Shown here: positions 11,632 to 23,356 of the stretch, piece after piece
Layout: every line of letters begins with the position of its first letter
Numbering within the stretch: the stretch's first letter is position 1
DNA from: Glebionis coronaria
Lineage: Eukaryota > Streptophyta > Magnoliopsida > Asterales > Asteraceae
DNA: 64,000 nucleotides
Reading direction: 5' to 3'
Assembly: GCA_025667525.1 (NCBI GenBank)
Contig: CM046876.1
Location: 26,003,224 to 26,067,223, forward strand
Made by a program: the position numbers and the translations under genes
Notes under the pieces: generated by a model
What the model saw: only the letters and a program-made list of their open reading frames with translations
Told to the model about the DNA's origin: nothing
Database searches by the model: none

Positions 11632-14600
11632 CTGCAACGACAATCATAACAGAATCGAGTTATAAGAAAATCAGGTATGAATCAATAAAACTAGAGGTGG
11701 CGGTTTAGACCCGTTTTATCTGGATTATGTTATATCAATAAAACTAAAGGCGGCAACTTAGACCCGTTTATCTGGATTATTATATCAATAATACTATAGG
11801 TGGCAAATTAGACTCTTGTTATAAGTAAAATTCTTTCAGTTTGGGAAAAAATTTATACGATTATTCTACAACTTTGGGCTTGACTTTACTTTATAATTTA
11901 TGTATACGATTATTCTGATTATTTCAGTTTGGGAAAAAATTTATAATCCTGAGGTTTATATGGGGCAAAGGACATCGACTCCTTAGGTGGAACAGAGAAA
12001 ACAGTCCCTCTTTTTAAGTACTAGTTTTTAATACAGCGAAGTCACTAAAGCCATAATTTGAGATAACCCATAAGCAGATGATGGTTGAGGCATGTTTTAC
12101 ATACCAATTCTGATTAAGTACCCCCATTTCACAATATAAATCAGAAATCATATGTAACACCCCACTTGGATAAGTGGACCGTTACGTGTATTTATAGCGT
12201 GTCATCAAAGCATAAGGTAAATGTCCTAAAACATTAACTGACCATAAAGGAAATACCGGAATCAAACATCGGTAATCCAAACATAAGCTCAAAACATGAA
12301 AAGTAAAATACTGAAGAAAAGGACTAAACAATGTACAAATAAGCAGAATAATGTAAGAAGTGCATAAAGTAAGAAGTCCGGATAGTTTCTTTCAATGCAC
12401 ATGACATCAGAATCCTAAGAGCGTCCTGGTGTACCTACCGTTAGAACATGAAAGAACTACGGCTGAGCATAACGCTCAGTGAACGGATATAAAGCATGAT
12501 AAGGAATTACTGAAATGAAACAGATGATAAAATACTGGAGCTGTCAGACTGATAAGTAAAGTTGCAGCGGTAATCTATGTATAATCTGTAAAGTCTGATT
12601 TATAAATAATAAAGCTGAACTGTTATCTGTTAAATCTGAAAACATGCATTTACTGTATTTTAATTGCCAGAGCTTATATAGGTCATGTACTGTAACAACG
12701 GTGCATGAATAACTGGAGGGGCGTCCTCATCATGCTGTAGAGGGGTGACCTCTAAATACTGTGCTGGGTGGAGGGATCAGCTCCAATGTGAAGGATGTAG
12801 AGCACACACCACATTCACCCTGATAACTTGTAAACTGATAAGCCTAGGATGCATCCATACGCCCCACTAAACATACTGATAAAATGGCCAAACTGAACAT
12901 GAGTGGGACGATGCAGGATATCACTCTCCTGCATGTGAGTCACGACACCGGTGCCTCTAGTGTCATGGTTACGGTACCTCCGTAACTAGTACATAAACTG
13001 GTCATGCTTGTATATAATGCTCAGGCAATATCTTAGTTATAAAACTGATTTCTGATAATTCTTATAACATATAATAGGGAAAATATTTGGCTGCAGACGG
13101 GAAATCCTAATCATGCATAGAAGGGAAGTCCTTACTGAAAGGACGGAAATCCGTACCTCGTGTCCAGTAATGAAATAAGAATGAAAGCTGAAGGATCTAC
13201 TCTGACTTCATGGATACTACATAAATAAGGAATGCAAAATGAGTTGTTTGTTCATGGTATAAGTTACTTGTTCATAGTTTGAGTTACTTGTTCATGGTTT
13301 ATCGTGTCTTTCCTTGTTTAGTAGTTTTCTTATATTAGTAGTCTTCTTTAATGTTATTTGTTGATGCTTTGTTGATTAGTATATTTCATGGTTCATGTAT
13401 TGTTATACTTGGTATTTTCATATATAGTGACTTTCTAAAAATAGTAGATTTCCATATATAGTAAATTTCAAAAAAATAAAAAATAATAATAAGTTTCCAT
13501 ATAGAGTATGTTTCTATAAATGATGTAGCAAATTTGGTTTTATGATTTCAAAATTTTCAATCTTTTTATTATACTTATGTATGTAGACACCTTATTTTAA
13601 AACAAAACTGAGATAGGACCTAACTGAAACATACTTTTGTTAATCATGACCCATTGATTTAGTTCCTTCCTTATATATATTTTAGCATGATCTCAGCGTG
13701 AAGACAGTGACGAATTATTTTACTCATGTGTAAGCCTTATTATCATGTAAATGACATATCTTGAGACATAGATGTATATGATTATGCTAGATAGAATCAT
13801 ACTTGCTATCAGTATAAATTAATAATGCATGTTCAATAATATACCTCTGAAGCAGTTCGAGATCAAGACGAACACTAATATGAACACGACGCAGACACCG
13901 GTATTATATTTAATGCAAATCCGTGTCAAAACTCAAACCAAACATCGAGTCGAAGCTCCAACAAATGAGACCGAACCTTTCACCCAAACATGGGTCGATT
14001 GAACCAAAACACGAACCACCATCCAATCTCAACTCGTACTCGAACTGACGAAACCGAAAACTTGTATGGCCACGAGCACGAACAACAAGAACATGAACCA
14101 AGGCTCATATCTTGAGTAGTGATTATGACGCCTTTCTTTTTACCCCTAGCTTATGTTCTTCTTTTTTTTTTCATTCGATAGTTCTTTGTGTGTAAACGAA
14201 AGGTTATGTTTATAAGGGTTTAAGGAAGTAACTCACCAATAAAATGGAATGTCTTGTCCAAGTTTTACGTTTTCACACAAGGAGATAAGGATTGAAGAAT
14301 TGATTTGATTATATCCCAAAATGTTCGGGATTCGAACGTGATTTGTTTTGACTACTAACCAATCTTATACTTGACTTTTGTGAAGACACACGTTATTGCC
14401 TCATTCTTGTATGGCTGTTTCTTTTCATTTTTTTTTTCATAATTAGTTTTTTTTTCTAAACACCTATAGTTAAATAGTTTTAGTAACTGACATAATTTCT
14501 ATCAATAGTTTAATAAAGAAAACTTCAATGTGTATTATCCTTTTTATGTATAATATAAATAAGTTAAACATTACAAAATCTTTGGATTTTACAATTCTTC

Positions 14601-17600
14601 CCCTCTAAAAAAAAAAATTCGTCCTCGAATTAAAGGTAATAAACTGGTGAAGTTATAAAAGCTGAAAGGACATATGTGTTTAAAGAGCATGAAGGCTGAA
14701 AAGACATATAAGATGAAGGATCATTCGTCCTTGAATTAGAACATAATGCTGCTGAAAGGGTATAAACGTGACATGACTGAAGTAAACATTGAACGTGTCC
14801 TGGCTGAAAAGGACAGGGAACGTAACATGATTGAAAGAACTTAACCGAATTATTGAAAGAAAAGATGAGAAGTCTGGATGAACTCCTTCGTTCCAAGTGG
14901 TTTCCCGCTTGAAACGACCCTTCAAGATCTAAGCATAATGAAGACCCTGGTCCTGATGACCCTGTCCTAATGATGCTGAATAGTTACTGGTTCCTTACTT
15001 AAGATGGATTTTCTGAATCTGATGGAATGAGTAAGCTATAGCATGTAGGATACATGAAATGGTGACGTATAAATATCCTGAAAGATAACATTTATATATC
15101 TGAGCAAGCTGCTGAAAATATATAGGGATGAACTACGTGAACAATTGTGAACGTGGTACATGAGAAATTGTGAACGTGTTTCACGATTATATGAGGAATA
15201 CTAGGAAATGTAATATACTGTGCACGTGATACGTGAAACATAGTGTGAACGTGATGCTAGGACCTATCATGAACCTATGCTGACCGAGGAAAGTATATCA
15301 AACGATACGGCCTGAGATGTGAAACGTCTGCCTGGGTATGGAAAAGTTATGCTAGACTTGAGTCTGGTTTCTTATACATTCTATGACCGTATTCAGTAAT
15401 AGTCTGTGAAACGTGTATCGTGAAATGGAACACGAATCTGCATGTGAACAATGTCATGAACACGAACGTGAACTTAAATCATGAGCTAGCACAAAATATG
15501 GTTTGAAACAACATCATAATATGAACGTGAGAAGTAAACGTGAAGGTGAACATGAACATGATCGTGACATGAGCGTGAGCGAAATTCGCGAATGTGAAAG
15601 TTCTATCTGACATGATTATTGATGGAATACTGTGAAATCGTATGATTTATTGCTGAAATTCCTGCAGATTTGCTACTGCGTAGTCATTTTGGATAAAAGA
15701 AGATGTGTAGGTTGGTTAACTGGTTAACAACGACTTAGATAGCATCATGCTCCTGTCTGAGGCTGTGGTAACTGACAATAACCTCCATGGAATCTTATCT
15801 CATTTATGTTCAGAAATTTCTAATGGTAGTAATACTCATTAGCATGTCGGTGTCCTATCTTGAACCGGCGGCATGTCAGGCATCGAGATATGAACATAGC
15901 TGCATCAATTGTGTTATACTGCTTCTATCAAAATCCTGTCTGGGATTATGGTACGTTCTGGTGGAATATGGGTGAATAGTCATGAAAGAATTTTGAGTCT
16001 GGGTAAAATTGATCTCTCCTAGCGTAGGATCTTATGTGATACAAAATTTTAGTGTAGGTCCTCTCCTTTATGCGTAAGCTTAGCCATGGAAGGCTAATCG
16101 TGGGAACTATCCGCAATTTCTACGGTATCAGTCAACTGAGTTCTAGAAAATTTTGTACTATAGTCATAGGCGTCGATCTTGACTATCTGGTGATGGCCTT
16201 CAGCTTCCCAGGACTGTCTGAAATTCTTTCTTCTAAAATAGGGTGGCTCAGAAATGCCACTTTGTTCATTTGGAACTCACATCTGAAAAGCTGCGTATAT
16301 AATTTTCTCCTATCGAAGAATCTGCAGGGTCGTGAAAAGATGATTCTGATGTTCTTCTCTAGAATTTAGGAGGTCGGGATGTTATCAAAGAACATACTAG
16401 CGATTTTGACTGTGAAGTCAATGAAAAAAAAAATTCCCATAAATTTCATACTATAGCTGGGGCATTAGGGAGCTCAGACGTATAAGTCAAAATTTTAGAG
16501 AGATTATAACGTGTTCAACAGCAATCTAGAAAACATCATGTTCTTCTCTCACCACTGTTGGTAGCATGATCGGGAATTGTTCTGGAAAGTGTTCAAGACA
16601 TCGTAGCAGGCCAGGTAACCTTCTATTCGTGAGATGAACACCGATTATGAACGGTGATCTTGAATTTTTTTTTCCAGTGATCAATACGTGTTCTCATGTT
16701 ACCGGCCTTCTTTCTGATAGACAGAAAACGGTGCACCTCCTGGTGGTGTGCTTGGGCGAATAAAACCTCGTTCCGGTAACTCTTGCAGTAAATGATGCAA
16801 CTTTTTTTTTAACTCAGCTGAGGCCCTGCAATAAAGAGTTTTGAAAACAGGTTCTGTCCTTGAGACAAGCTCGATGTTAAGTTATGTCTCGTGGTTAGGA
16901 AGGAATTTCTGGAAAACTTTCTGGAATGACACCCAGAAACTCTGGAATAATCTGCTGATCATGTGTTTAAGGAACTTCAGAAGTTGATTTATAACTGGTA
17001 GCTATAAGTCTTCGTAGCTTTGGACTGATAAGTTACGCGCTTGTAAGGCAGAAACAATTTGTACTGATTTTTCTGGCAGAAAAATATAATGACTATATTC
17101 GGGAGTTAGTAAGACGGATTTTGTCGTTAACTGAAAGGAGAACCTTAATAAACATGGATGGTACTGTGGAGTCTTTAATGGTTTAATTTATGCATGGCAT
17201 GACAAAACGGGTATACCCCCTAGGAGGGTACCGTGAATTTTCGAGGGCCTGGTTTAGAAGACAATTACTGAAATTATGAGTCCTGACTCGTGCCCTGAGA
17301 AGATATTTGTATGACATGTATCATGACTGGTATCCTGACATGTATCTTCCGGAACAATACTAGAGACATGTGTCTTGACTGATGCCTTGACATGTGTTTT
17401 GGTAGACGAATAAGGTTGAAAATTTTGGAAACTGCTAGGATTGGCGGACCGGTTAGACTACTGACCTCTGTATTTCTGGTCACGTCCGTGCCGGAGTTCC
17501 AACGGTTACTGACTGATTAATTATAATCACGGTGGTTGTCACTACTTTTTTGTCTGTCAATTAAAGACGGTCATTATCATGACCGTGATTCATGTAACTA

Positions 17601-20600
17601 TTGGTCTGAGTGGCCGGTTGGGTTCCGGTTCCCACTCTTTTGAATGAAAGGTTAGCTGAGTTTAGTGTGACACCTAGATGAGAAGGTAAAAGTAGGGAAT
17701 GGAATGGTAGTGTCTGATGGTTGAAATTTATTCTTGTCAGAAATTTCAAATTTAAAATTTTCGTCCTTGTTCTGTAGAGTCTTCATAGCATAAACAGCAT
17801 CAGTATCTTGAGAAATCTCCAAAGTTTCGGCAGCATCAGCATTTGTGAGGTCTTCAAAGTGCTAGCGGCATCAGCATCTGGCAAAATCTTCAACTCCCAA
17901 GCAACATCAGCATCTGGTAGAATTTCGACAAGCGGAAATGCTTGAGGTGATTAAGGACCGATTAACGGTACACATGAAGTAAGGTACATGGGGTACACTT
18001 GAAATATTGTACGTGAGGTACACGATGAATACTGTTCATGTGGTACCGCTGAAGGTTTGCTGATATGATCGATACTGGTGTCAACCATCTGACATGGTCA
18101 ACGGAGATAATTTTATTTAACTAGTTAGCAACTGAACTGAAACAACATGATAGCCTGGTAATTCCTGCGTAGACTTAATGTTGGCTTTTTTTTGCAGAGG
18201 TTCAAGGATATGATTAAAGGAAATTTTAACAATGGTCAGCATGATGAGATGACTGATGAAGACCAAACATGATTTATTATGAAAAACAGGACTTTTACTA
18301 TAACCATTCTGTGTCTTAGCATGAAAACATCATCACCTTGCTAAAAACGTCATCCTCATAAGGAGACATGAAGCTGAATCAGCATGAAGATGACATCAAC
18401 GTGAGGGTATGAACTTGACTGATACAAAGAACATAGAAGAATAATCAACTCAGGTTCAACATCAACTGATGTGGATAGTTATGGTTTAAGTCACAGTATT
18501 CATAGTACGAAGCATGTGACTAAATATGGGCGATTCTGATTTGATCCATACTTGTCATAATTTCATGAGAACTGTCATGTATAGAAATTTACAATCTGGG
18601 ACTAAATATGGATGGTTGTAGTCCAACCCATACCAGTCAAAATTTATAAAATGTCATGATATGACCAAGGTGAACAACTATGGATCGGTTCACAAACAAC
18701 ACGCGACTGAAAAACATGAAATTCGATCTGAGAAATGGTGAACGCATATGGGTCACTTCACCTAATAACATTCGACTAAAAACATGAATCTGCCATGAGT
18801 AAGGGTAAACGCCTATGGATCGGTTTATCAATACAAAATCTGAACAAGCAAGGGTGAACGCCTATGGGTCGGTTCACCAAGACAAAAATTCGTAGAAAAG
18901 CACATGCGACTAAATATGGCCAGTCCTGTACCAACCTCTTACTTAGTCAAAATTTTAAGAAAACTGACTGATAAATAAAGAAAACTGACTGTTAAGTGCA
19001 TGAGAAACCTGAAAGATAACAACGCTAAAATTTGGGAAGTTCCTGGTGACTACCCACTAGTCACAGGTCAAGGTTTAGAGCCTACAGGTCGAACCTTGCG
19101 CTCTGATACCATAATTGTAACACCCCACTTGGATAAGTGGACCGTTACGTGTATTTATGGCGTGTCATCAAAGCATAAGGTAAATGTCCTAAAACATTAA
19201 CTGACCATAAAGGAAATACCGGAATCAAACATCGGTAATCCAAACATAAGCTCAAAACATGAAAAGTAAAATACTGAAGAAAAGGACTAAACAATGTACA
19301 AATAAGCAGAATAATGTAAGAAGTGCATAAAGTAAGAAGTCCGGATAGCTTCTTTCAATGCACATGACATCAGAATCCTAAGAGCGTCCTGGTGTACCTG
19401 CCGTTAGAACATGAAAGAACTACGGCTGAGCATAACGCTCAGTGAACGGATATAAAGCATGATAAGGAATTACTGAAATGAAACAGATGATAAAATACTG
19501 GAGCTGTCAGACTGATAAGTAAAGTTGCAGCGGTAATCTATGTATAATCTGTAAAGTCTGATTTATAAATAATAAAGCTGAACTGTTATCTGTTAAATCT
19601 GAAAACATGCATTTACTGTATTTTAATTGCCAGAGCTTATATAGGTCATGTGCTGTAACAACGGTGCATGAATAACTGGAGGGGCGTCCTCATCATGCTG
19701 TAGAGGGGTGACCTCTAAATACTGTGCTGGGTGGAGGGATTAGCTCCAATGTGAAGGATGTAGAGCACACACCACATTCACCCTGATAACTTGTAAACTG
19801 ATAAGCCTAGGATGCATCCATACGCCCCACTAAACATACTGATAAAATGGCCAAACTGAACATGAGTGGGACGATGCAGGATATCACTCTCCTGCATGTG
19901 AGTCACGACACCGGTGCCTCTAGTGCCATGGTTATGGTACCTCCGTAACTAGTACATAAACTGGTCATGCTTGTATATAATGCTCAGGAATATCTTAGTT
20001 ATAAAACTGATTTCTGATAATTCTTATAACATATAATAGGGAAAATATTTGGCTGCAGACGGGAAATCCTAATCATGCATAGAAGGGAAGTCCTTACTGA
20101 AAGGACGGAAATCCGTACCTCGTGTCCAGTAATGAAATAAGAATGAAAGCTGAAGGATCTACTCTGACTTCATGGATACTACATAAATAAGGAATGCAAA
20201 ATGAGTTGTTTGTTCATGGTATAAGTTACTTGTTCATAGTTTGAGTTACTTGTTCATGGTTTATCGTGTCTTTCCTTGTTTAGTAGTTTTCTTATATTAG
20301 TAGTCTTCTTTAATGTTATTTGTTGATGCTTTGTTGATTAGTATATTTCATGGTTCATGTATTGTTATACTTGGTATTTTCATACATAGTGACTTTCTAA
20401 AAATAGTAGATTTCCATATATAGTAACTTTCAAAAAAATAAAAAATAATAATAAGTTTCCATATAGAGTATGTTTCTATAAATGATGTAGCAAATTTGGT
20501 TTTATGATTTCAAAATTTTCAATCTTTTTATTATACTTATGTATGTAGACACCTTATTTTAAAACAAAACTGAGATAGGACCTAACTGAAACATACTTTT

Positions 20601-23356
20601 GTTAATCATGACCCATTGATTTAGTTCCTTCCTTATATATATTTTAGCATGATCTCAGCGTGAAGACAGTGACGAATTATTTTACTCATGTGTAAGCCTT
20701 ATTATCATGTAAATGACATATCTTGAGACATAGATGTATATGATTATGCTAGATAGAATCATACTTGCTATCAGTATAAATTAATAACGCATGTTCAATA
20801 ATATACCTCTGAAGCAGTTCGAGATCAAGACGAACACTAATATGAACACGACGCAGACACCGGTATTATATTTAATGCAAATCCGTGTCAAAACTCAAAC
20901 CAAACATCGAGTCGAAGCTCCAACAAATGAGACCGAACCTTTCACCCAAACATGGGTCGATTGAACCAAAACACGAACCACCATCCAATCTCAACTCGTA
21001 CTCGAACTGACGAAACCGAAAACTTGTATGGCCACGAGCACGAACAACAAGAACATGAACCAAGGCTCATATCTTGAGTAGTGATTATGACGCCTTTCTT
21101 TTTACCCCTAGCTTATGTTCTTCTTTTTTTTTCATTCGATAGTTCTTTGTGTGTAAACGAAAGGTTATGTTTATAAGGGTTTAAGGAAGTAACTCACCAA
21201 TAAAATGGAATGTCTTGTCCAAGTTTTACGTTTTCACACAAGGAGATAAGGATTGAAGAATTGATTTAATTATATCCCAAAATGTTCGGGATTCGAACGT
21301 GATTTGTTTTGACTACTAACCAATCTTATACTTGACTTTTGTGAAGACACACGTTATTGCCTCATTCTTGTATGGCTGTTTCTTTTCATTTTTTTTTTCA
21401 TAATTAGTTTTTTTTTCTAAACACCTATAGTTAAATAGTTTTAGTAACTGACATAATTTCTATCAATAGTTTAATAAAGGAAACTTCAATGTGTATTATC
21501 CTTTTTATGTATAATATAAATAAGTTAAACATTACAAAATCTTTGGGTTTTACATCATATGTTGATTATCCGAGATATATGCTTCGAAAAAATATTTTTC
21601 TCGGATGGTATTATTTAAATTTGAAAAGATTTATTATCATGAGCCGGAAAAGGGTACCAACTTGGAATTTTTAATCTACAGCCTGTAGAGAAAATGGAAG
21701 ACATGGTATAGAAGGGGGAGTCGGGGATGTACACGGAGAACTTAAAGACACAAAACATGCTGCTTACAATAAGATGTGGAAAGAGAAACCGTATCTCGAC
21801 AGCCCGTGCAATAGTGACTCAATTTATGATTTTTCACTCCCACCTCAGCCGAACCAAGAAAATGATCATAATGAATTTGCTTAGCCATGATGCATGTTCA
21901 ACCAACAAATTCATTACGATCATTTTCTTGGTTGGGCTGAGGTACAAGTGAAAAATTAATACCAGAGTCCCTAGTGCACGTGTTTTCAAGATGTTTTCTC
22001 TCTTTCAACGTCTTGATGTAGGCAGCATATTTTGTTTCTAAGTTCTTCCGTGTACGTCCCTGGCTCTCCTTTCTTACAAGCCTTCCATTTTCACTTCCGG
22101 TTGTAGCTTAAGAATTCCAAGTTGGTGCAGGCCCTTTTCCGGCTCATGATAATCTCTTCAAAACTGAACAATACCATCCAAGAAAAATTGATTTTGAAGA
22201 ATATATCCCGGATAATTAACATTGGATTTCAAGTTTATTTCATGAAATAAGCGCAACTTTAATGCAGGCATAACTCAAATTATTCTATCTATGAAATTAA
22301 AGTTACCCCTGTGACAATTTAGCATTAATTACTGCACTGAAAAACACATAAAAAGTTGATAATTTTGGACAAAAATATTTCGGGTCAACCAAAACCAACC
22401 TATTTTCACCCGTACAAAAAATTAGTACTTGGTTAAACCACAACCTAATTTGATTTTTTACCCAACCCACCGATATCTACAATTAATAAATGATTTTCCA
22501 AACCTGTCAAGAACATCTTGGCGTTTCATAGTTGAAAGCAAGTTACGAGTCCGCCCTAGTAATGATCGATGACCCGTGTATTCACTCTCTGCTTTCTTTA
22601 ACACTCCTGTCGATTCCTCTGCATTTAACAAAAAAAAATGGCACCTTTAAATTGCTTATTAATGTCAAGATTTATTCAAGTCGAGTGCATATTACATATT
22701 ACTTTGAATTCTTATCTGTAACTATAGGTGGTGTTTGGATTTGTCTTTTGAAATGATCAGATTACTATCTTTACTATAATCAGTAGACAAGAATAAAGAA
22801 ATGAAATATTAAGACGAAACAAACCAAAATCCATGAGTGTGCTTCCACTCCGTTCAACCTCCTGTAAACAATAGAAAGATAAGAATTGTTTCTAATTATA
22901 TGAAAGTTACACGCTAAAGTAAGGTATAAGAGCACTAACCTGAACCATCATCTGTCGTGTACGGCGAAGACTCTCTGTAATGCTCTCTGCTGCCGACGTC
23001 ATTCCGGCTTTTGTTCTGATGAAAAAATACACTAGTTTTAGCACATTTTAAATAACGTGCGTTTCTAAAATATTACATATATGCTGTAAAATAAGATGCA
23101 TACTGTAAATTGCGTCTACGAGCTGTGGACTCTTCTCCACCTCCCAAGAGAAGCTCTCTTTGATACAAGATATAAATAGGTACGAAATCACGATGCTAAT
23201 ATAGTCGCGTCCACAAAACTATATATACTTTGAAATGAAAACAATACAAAGTTTAGTGAAAAACAATTATAAATCAAGTCTATTACCTCTTCTTGAGCAG
23301 CTTTCTTCATGTTAGCCTTTGCTTGCAGATTAGCGTTTCTCAGACTTGACCGCAGA
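11406..23356 (-). CDS. SEC20: SEC20-type ER SNARE, last six exons (gene partial in window)
   Basis: Sec20 is a Qb-type SNARE of the endoplasmic reticulum that acts in Golgi-to-ER retrograde fusion with Use1/Ufe1-type partners and the Dsl1/NRZ tether. Six exons give about 190 residues: 23287-23356, 23104-23159 (or 23104-23195), 22940-23015, 22825-22861, 22504-22618 and 11406-11631. Hallmarks are NANLQAKANMKKAAQEE, ELLLGGGEEST, AGMTSAAESITESLRRTRQ, a single membrane span (IILIVGFTLFSLAVLYVV) and a lumenal tail ending HDEL. Yeast Sec20 also ends in HDEL. All intron phases agree except at the first visible junction. The N-terminal half was not found between 23.4 and 26.4 kb. It may be lost, unrecognised, or beyond the 36-kb transposon stack. 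The last intron is 10.9 kb because of a retrotransposon. The product is probably functional if the upstream exons exist. Confidence 0.8.
11681..11820. repeat. Three-copy tandem repeat of about 51 bp
   Basis: Copies start at 11681, 11733 and 11783 with ATCAATAAAACTA, then GGTGGC...TTAGACCCG and TATCTGGATTAT. They lie in the last SEC20 intron, 50 bp past the acceptor of the terminal exon. Confidence 0.75.
12153..14593 (-). repeat. gypsy-1 3' LTR
   Basis: 2,441 bp, starting TGTAACACCCCACTTGG and ending GGATTTTACA on the plus strand. It is nearly identical to 19116-21554. The 63-codon minus-strand open frame at 13910-14101 is present in both LTRs and shows no family motif. Confidence 0.92.
15660..15800 (-). 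pseudogene. gypsy-1 integrase relic
   Basis: In the minus-strand frames a piece reads HDAI, a stop, then VVVNQLTNLHIF, matching the integrase core segment that includes the first-Asp region of Ty3/gypsy elements. It is downstream of the RT relic in element order. Stops and frameshifts make it inactive. Confidence 0.6.
16187..16950 (-). pseudogene. gypsy-1 reverse transcriptase relic
   Basis: On the minus strand a broken frame contains ASAELKKKLHHLLQELPERG then FIRPSTPPGGAPF, the N-terminal gypsy RT signature. Further on come degraded versions of the LTNAP and EFxxxKVAFLSH segments. Several stops and shifts interrupt it, so no enzyme could be made. Confidence 0.7.
17750..18960. repeat. Degenerate tandem repeats in gypsy-1 leader/gag region
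   Basis: 17780-17935 repeats GGCAGCATCAGCATCTG-like units. 18500-18960 repeats GACTAAATATGG...AGTCAAAATTT and GTGAACGCCTATGGGTCGG units. They lie between the primer site and the RT relic, where gag would be, and leave no gag frame open. Confidence 0.6.
19100..19111 (-). other. gypsy-1 primer-binding site
   Basis: The minus strand reads TGGTATCAGAGC, complementary to the 3' end of plant initiator Met-tRNA. It is 4 bases from the LTR and sets the element's orientation. Confidence 0.85.
19116..21554 (-). repeat. gypsy-1 5' LTR
   Basis: 2,439 bp. It differs from the other LTR by about 13 substitutions and 2 single-base indels by eye (about 0.6%). Confidence 0.92.
21555..22240. repeat. Long inverted repeat (about 330-bp arms) in SEC20 intron
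   Basis: The left arm 21560-21885 and right arm about 21905-22230 are reverse complements over their length with roughly 80-90% identity. Shared blocks include ATTATCATGAGCCGGAAAAG, ACACGGA(A)GAACTTA, CACCTCAGCC and CCAAGAAAATGATC. The left arm also continues on the far side of gypsy-1 (about 12131-12152, GAAATCATATGTT after rejoining). The retroelement therefore landed inside a pre-existing hairpin. The loop is about 20-30 bases. No coding family was recognised. Confidence 0.8.
22504..22618 (-). CDS. SEC20: SEC20 exon E
   Basis: 115 nt encoding ESTGVLKKAESEYTGHRSLL through RNLLSTMKRQDVLD, the end of the SNARE helix. The acceptor is TGCAG. The donor GTTTGG starts the giant last intron. The split Arg codon is completed by the first base of exon F. 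Confidence 0.85.
22825..22861 (-). CDS. SEC20: SEC20 exon D (37-nt mini-exon)
   Basis: Encodes EVERSGSTLMDF plus one base. The acceptor is ACAG and the donor is GTTTGT. Its phase joins exon E in frame to give a Glu codon. Confidence 0.8.
22940..23015 (-). CDS. SEC20: SEC20 exon C
   Basis: 76 nt encoding TKAGMTSAAESITESLRRTR then QMMVQ, part of the SNARE motif. The acceptor is AG at 23017-23016 and the donor is GTTAGT. The phase fits exons B and D exactly. Confidence 0.85.
23104..23159 (-). CDS. SEC20: SEC20 exon B, acceptor uncertain
   Basis: The exon encodes RELLLGGGEESTARRRNL and ends two bases into the next codon at donor GTATGC. The family join would put the acceptor right before 23159, but the genome reads AA there, not AG. 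The nearest AG (after 23158) would break the frame. An AG at 23197-23196 is in frame and would add 12 residues (HRDFVPIYILYQ), making the exon 23104-23195. Confidence 0.65.
23287..23356 (-). CDS. SEC20: SEC20 exon A (first recognised)
   Basis: 70 nt: one base of a split codon followed by 23 codons (LRSSLRNANLQAKANMKKAA then QEE). The acceptor AG is at 23358-23357 and the donor GTAATA starts at 23286. The entry phase implies an upstream exon ending with two bases of a codon. Confidence 0.8.

Larger units (their letters stand above)
12153..21554 (-). mobile_element. Ty3/gypsy LTR retrotransposon in SEC20 intron (gypsy-1)
   Basis: Complete structure: 5-bp target duplication TCATA (12148-12152 and 21555-21559), two LTRs of 2,441 and 2,439 bp with TG...CA ends, and on the minus strand a primer site TGGTATCAGAGC next to the right LTR. 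A purine-rich tract (AGAGGGGAAG) sits next to the left LTR. The internal part (14594-19115) holds gag-, RT- and integrase-like relics in gypsy order, all riddled with stops. The LTRs differ by only about 15 positions by eye. It is inserted antisense to nothing: it lies in the same orientation as SEC20. Confidence 0.92.

Noticed and set aside
13910..14101. 63-codon minus-strand frame, repeated at 20872-21063
   Set aside because: It occurs only because both LTRs of gypsy-1 contain it. No family motif.
15787..16369. Plus-strand frames within gypsy-1
   Set aside because: They are antisense to the integrase and RT relics read on the minus strand.
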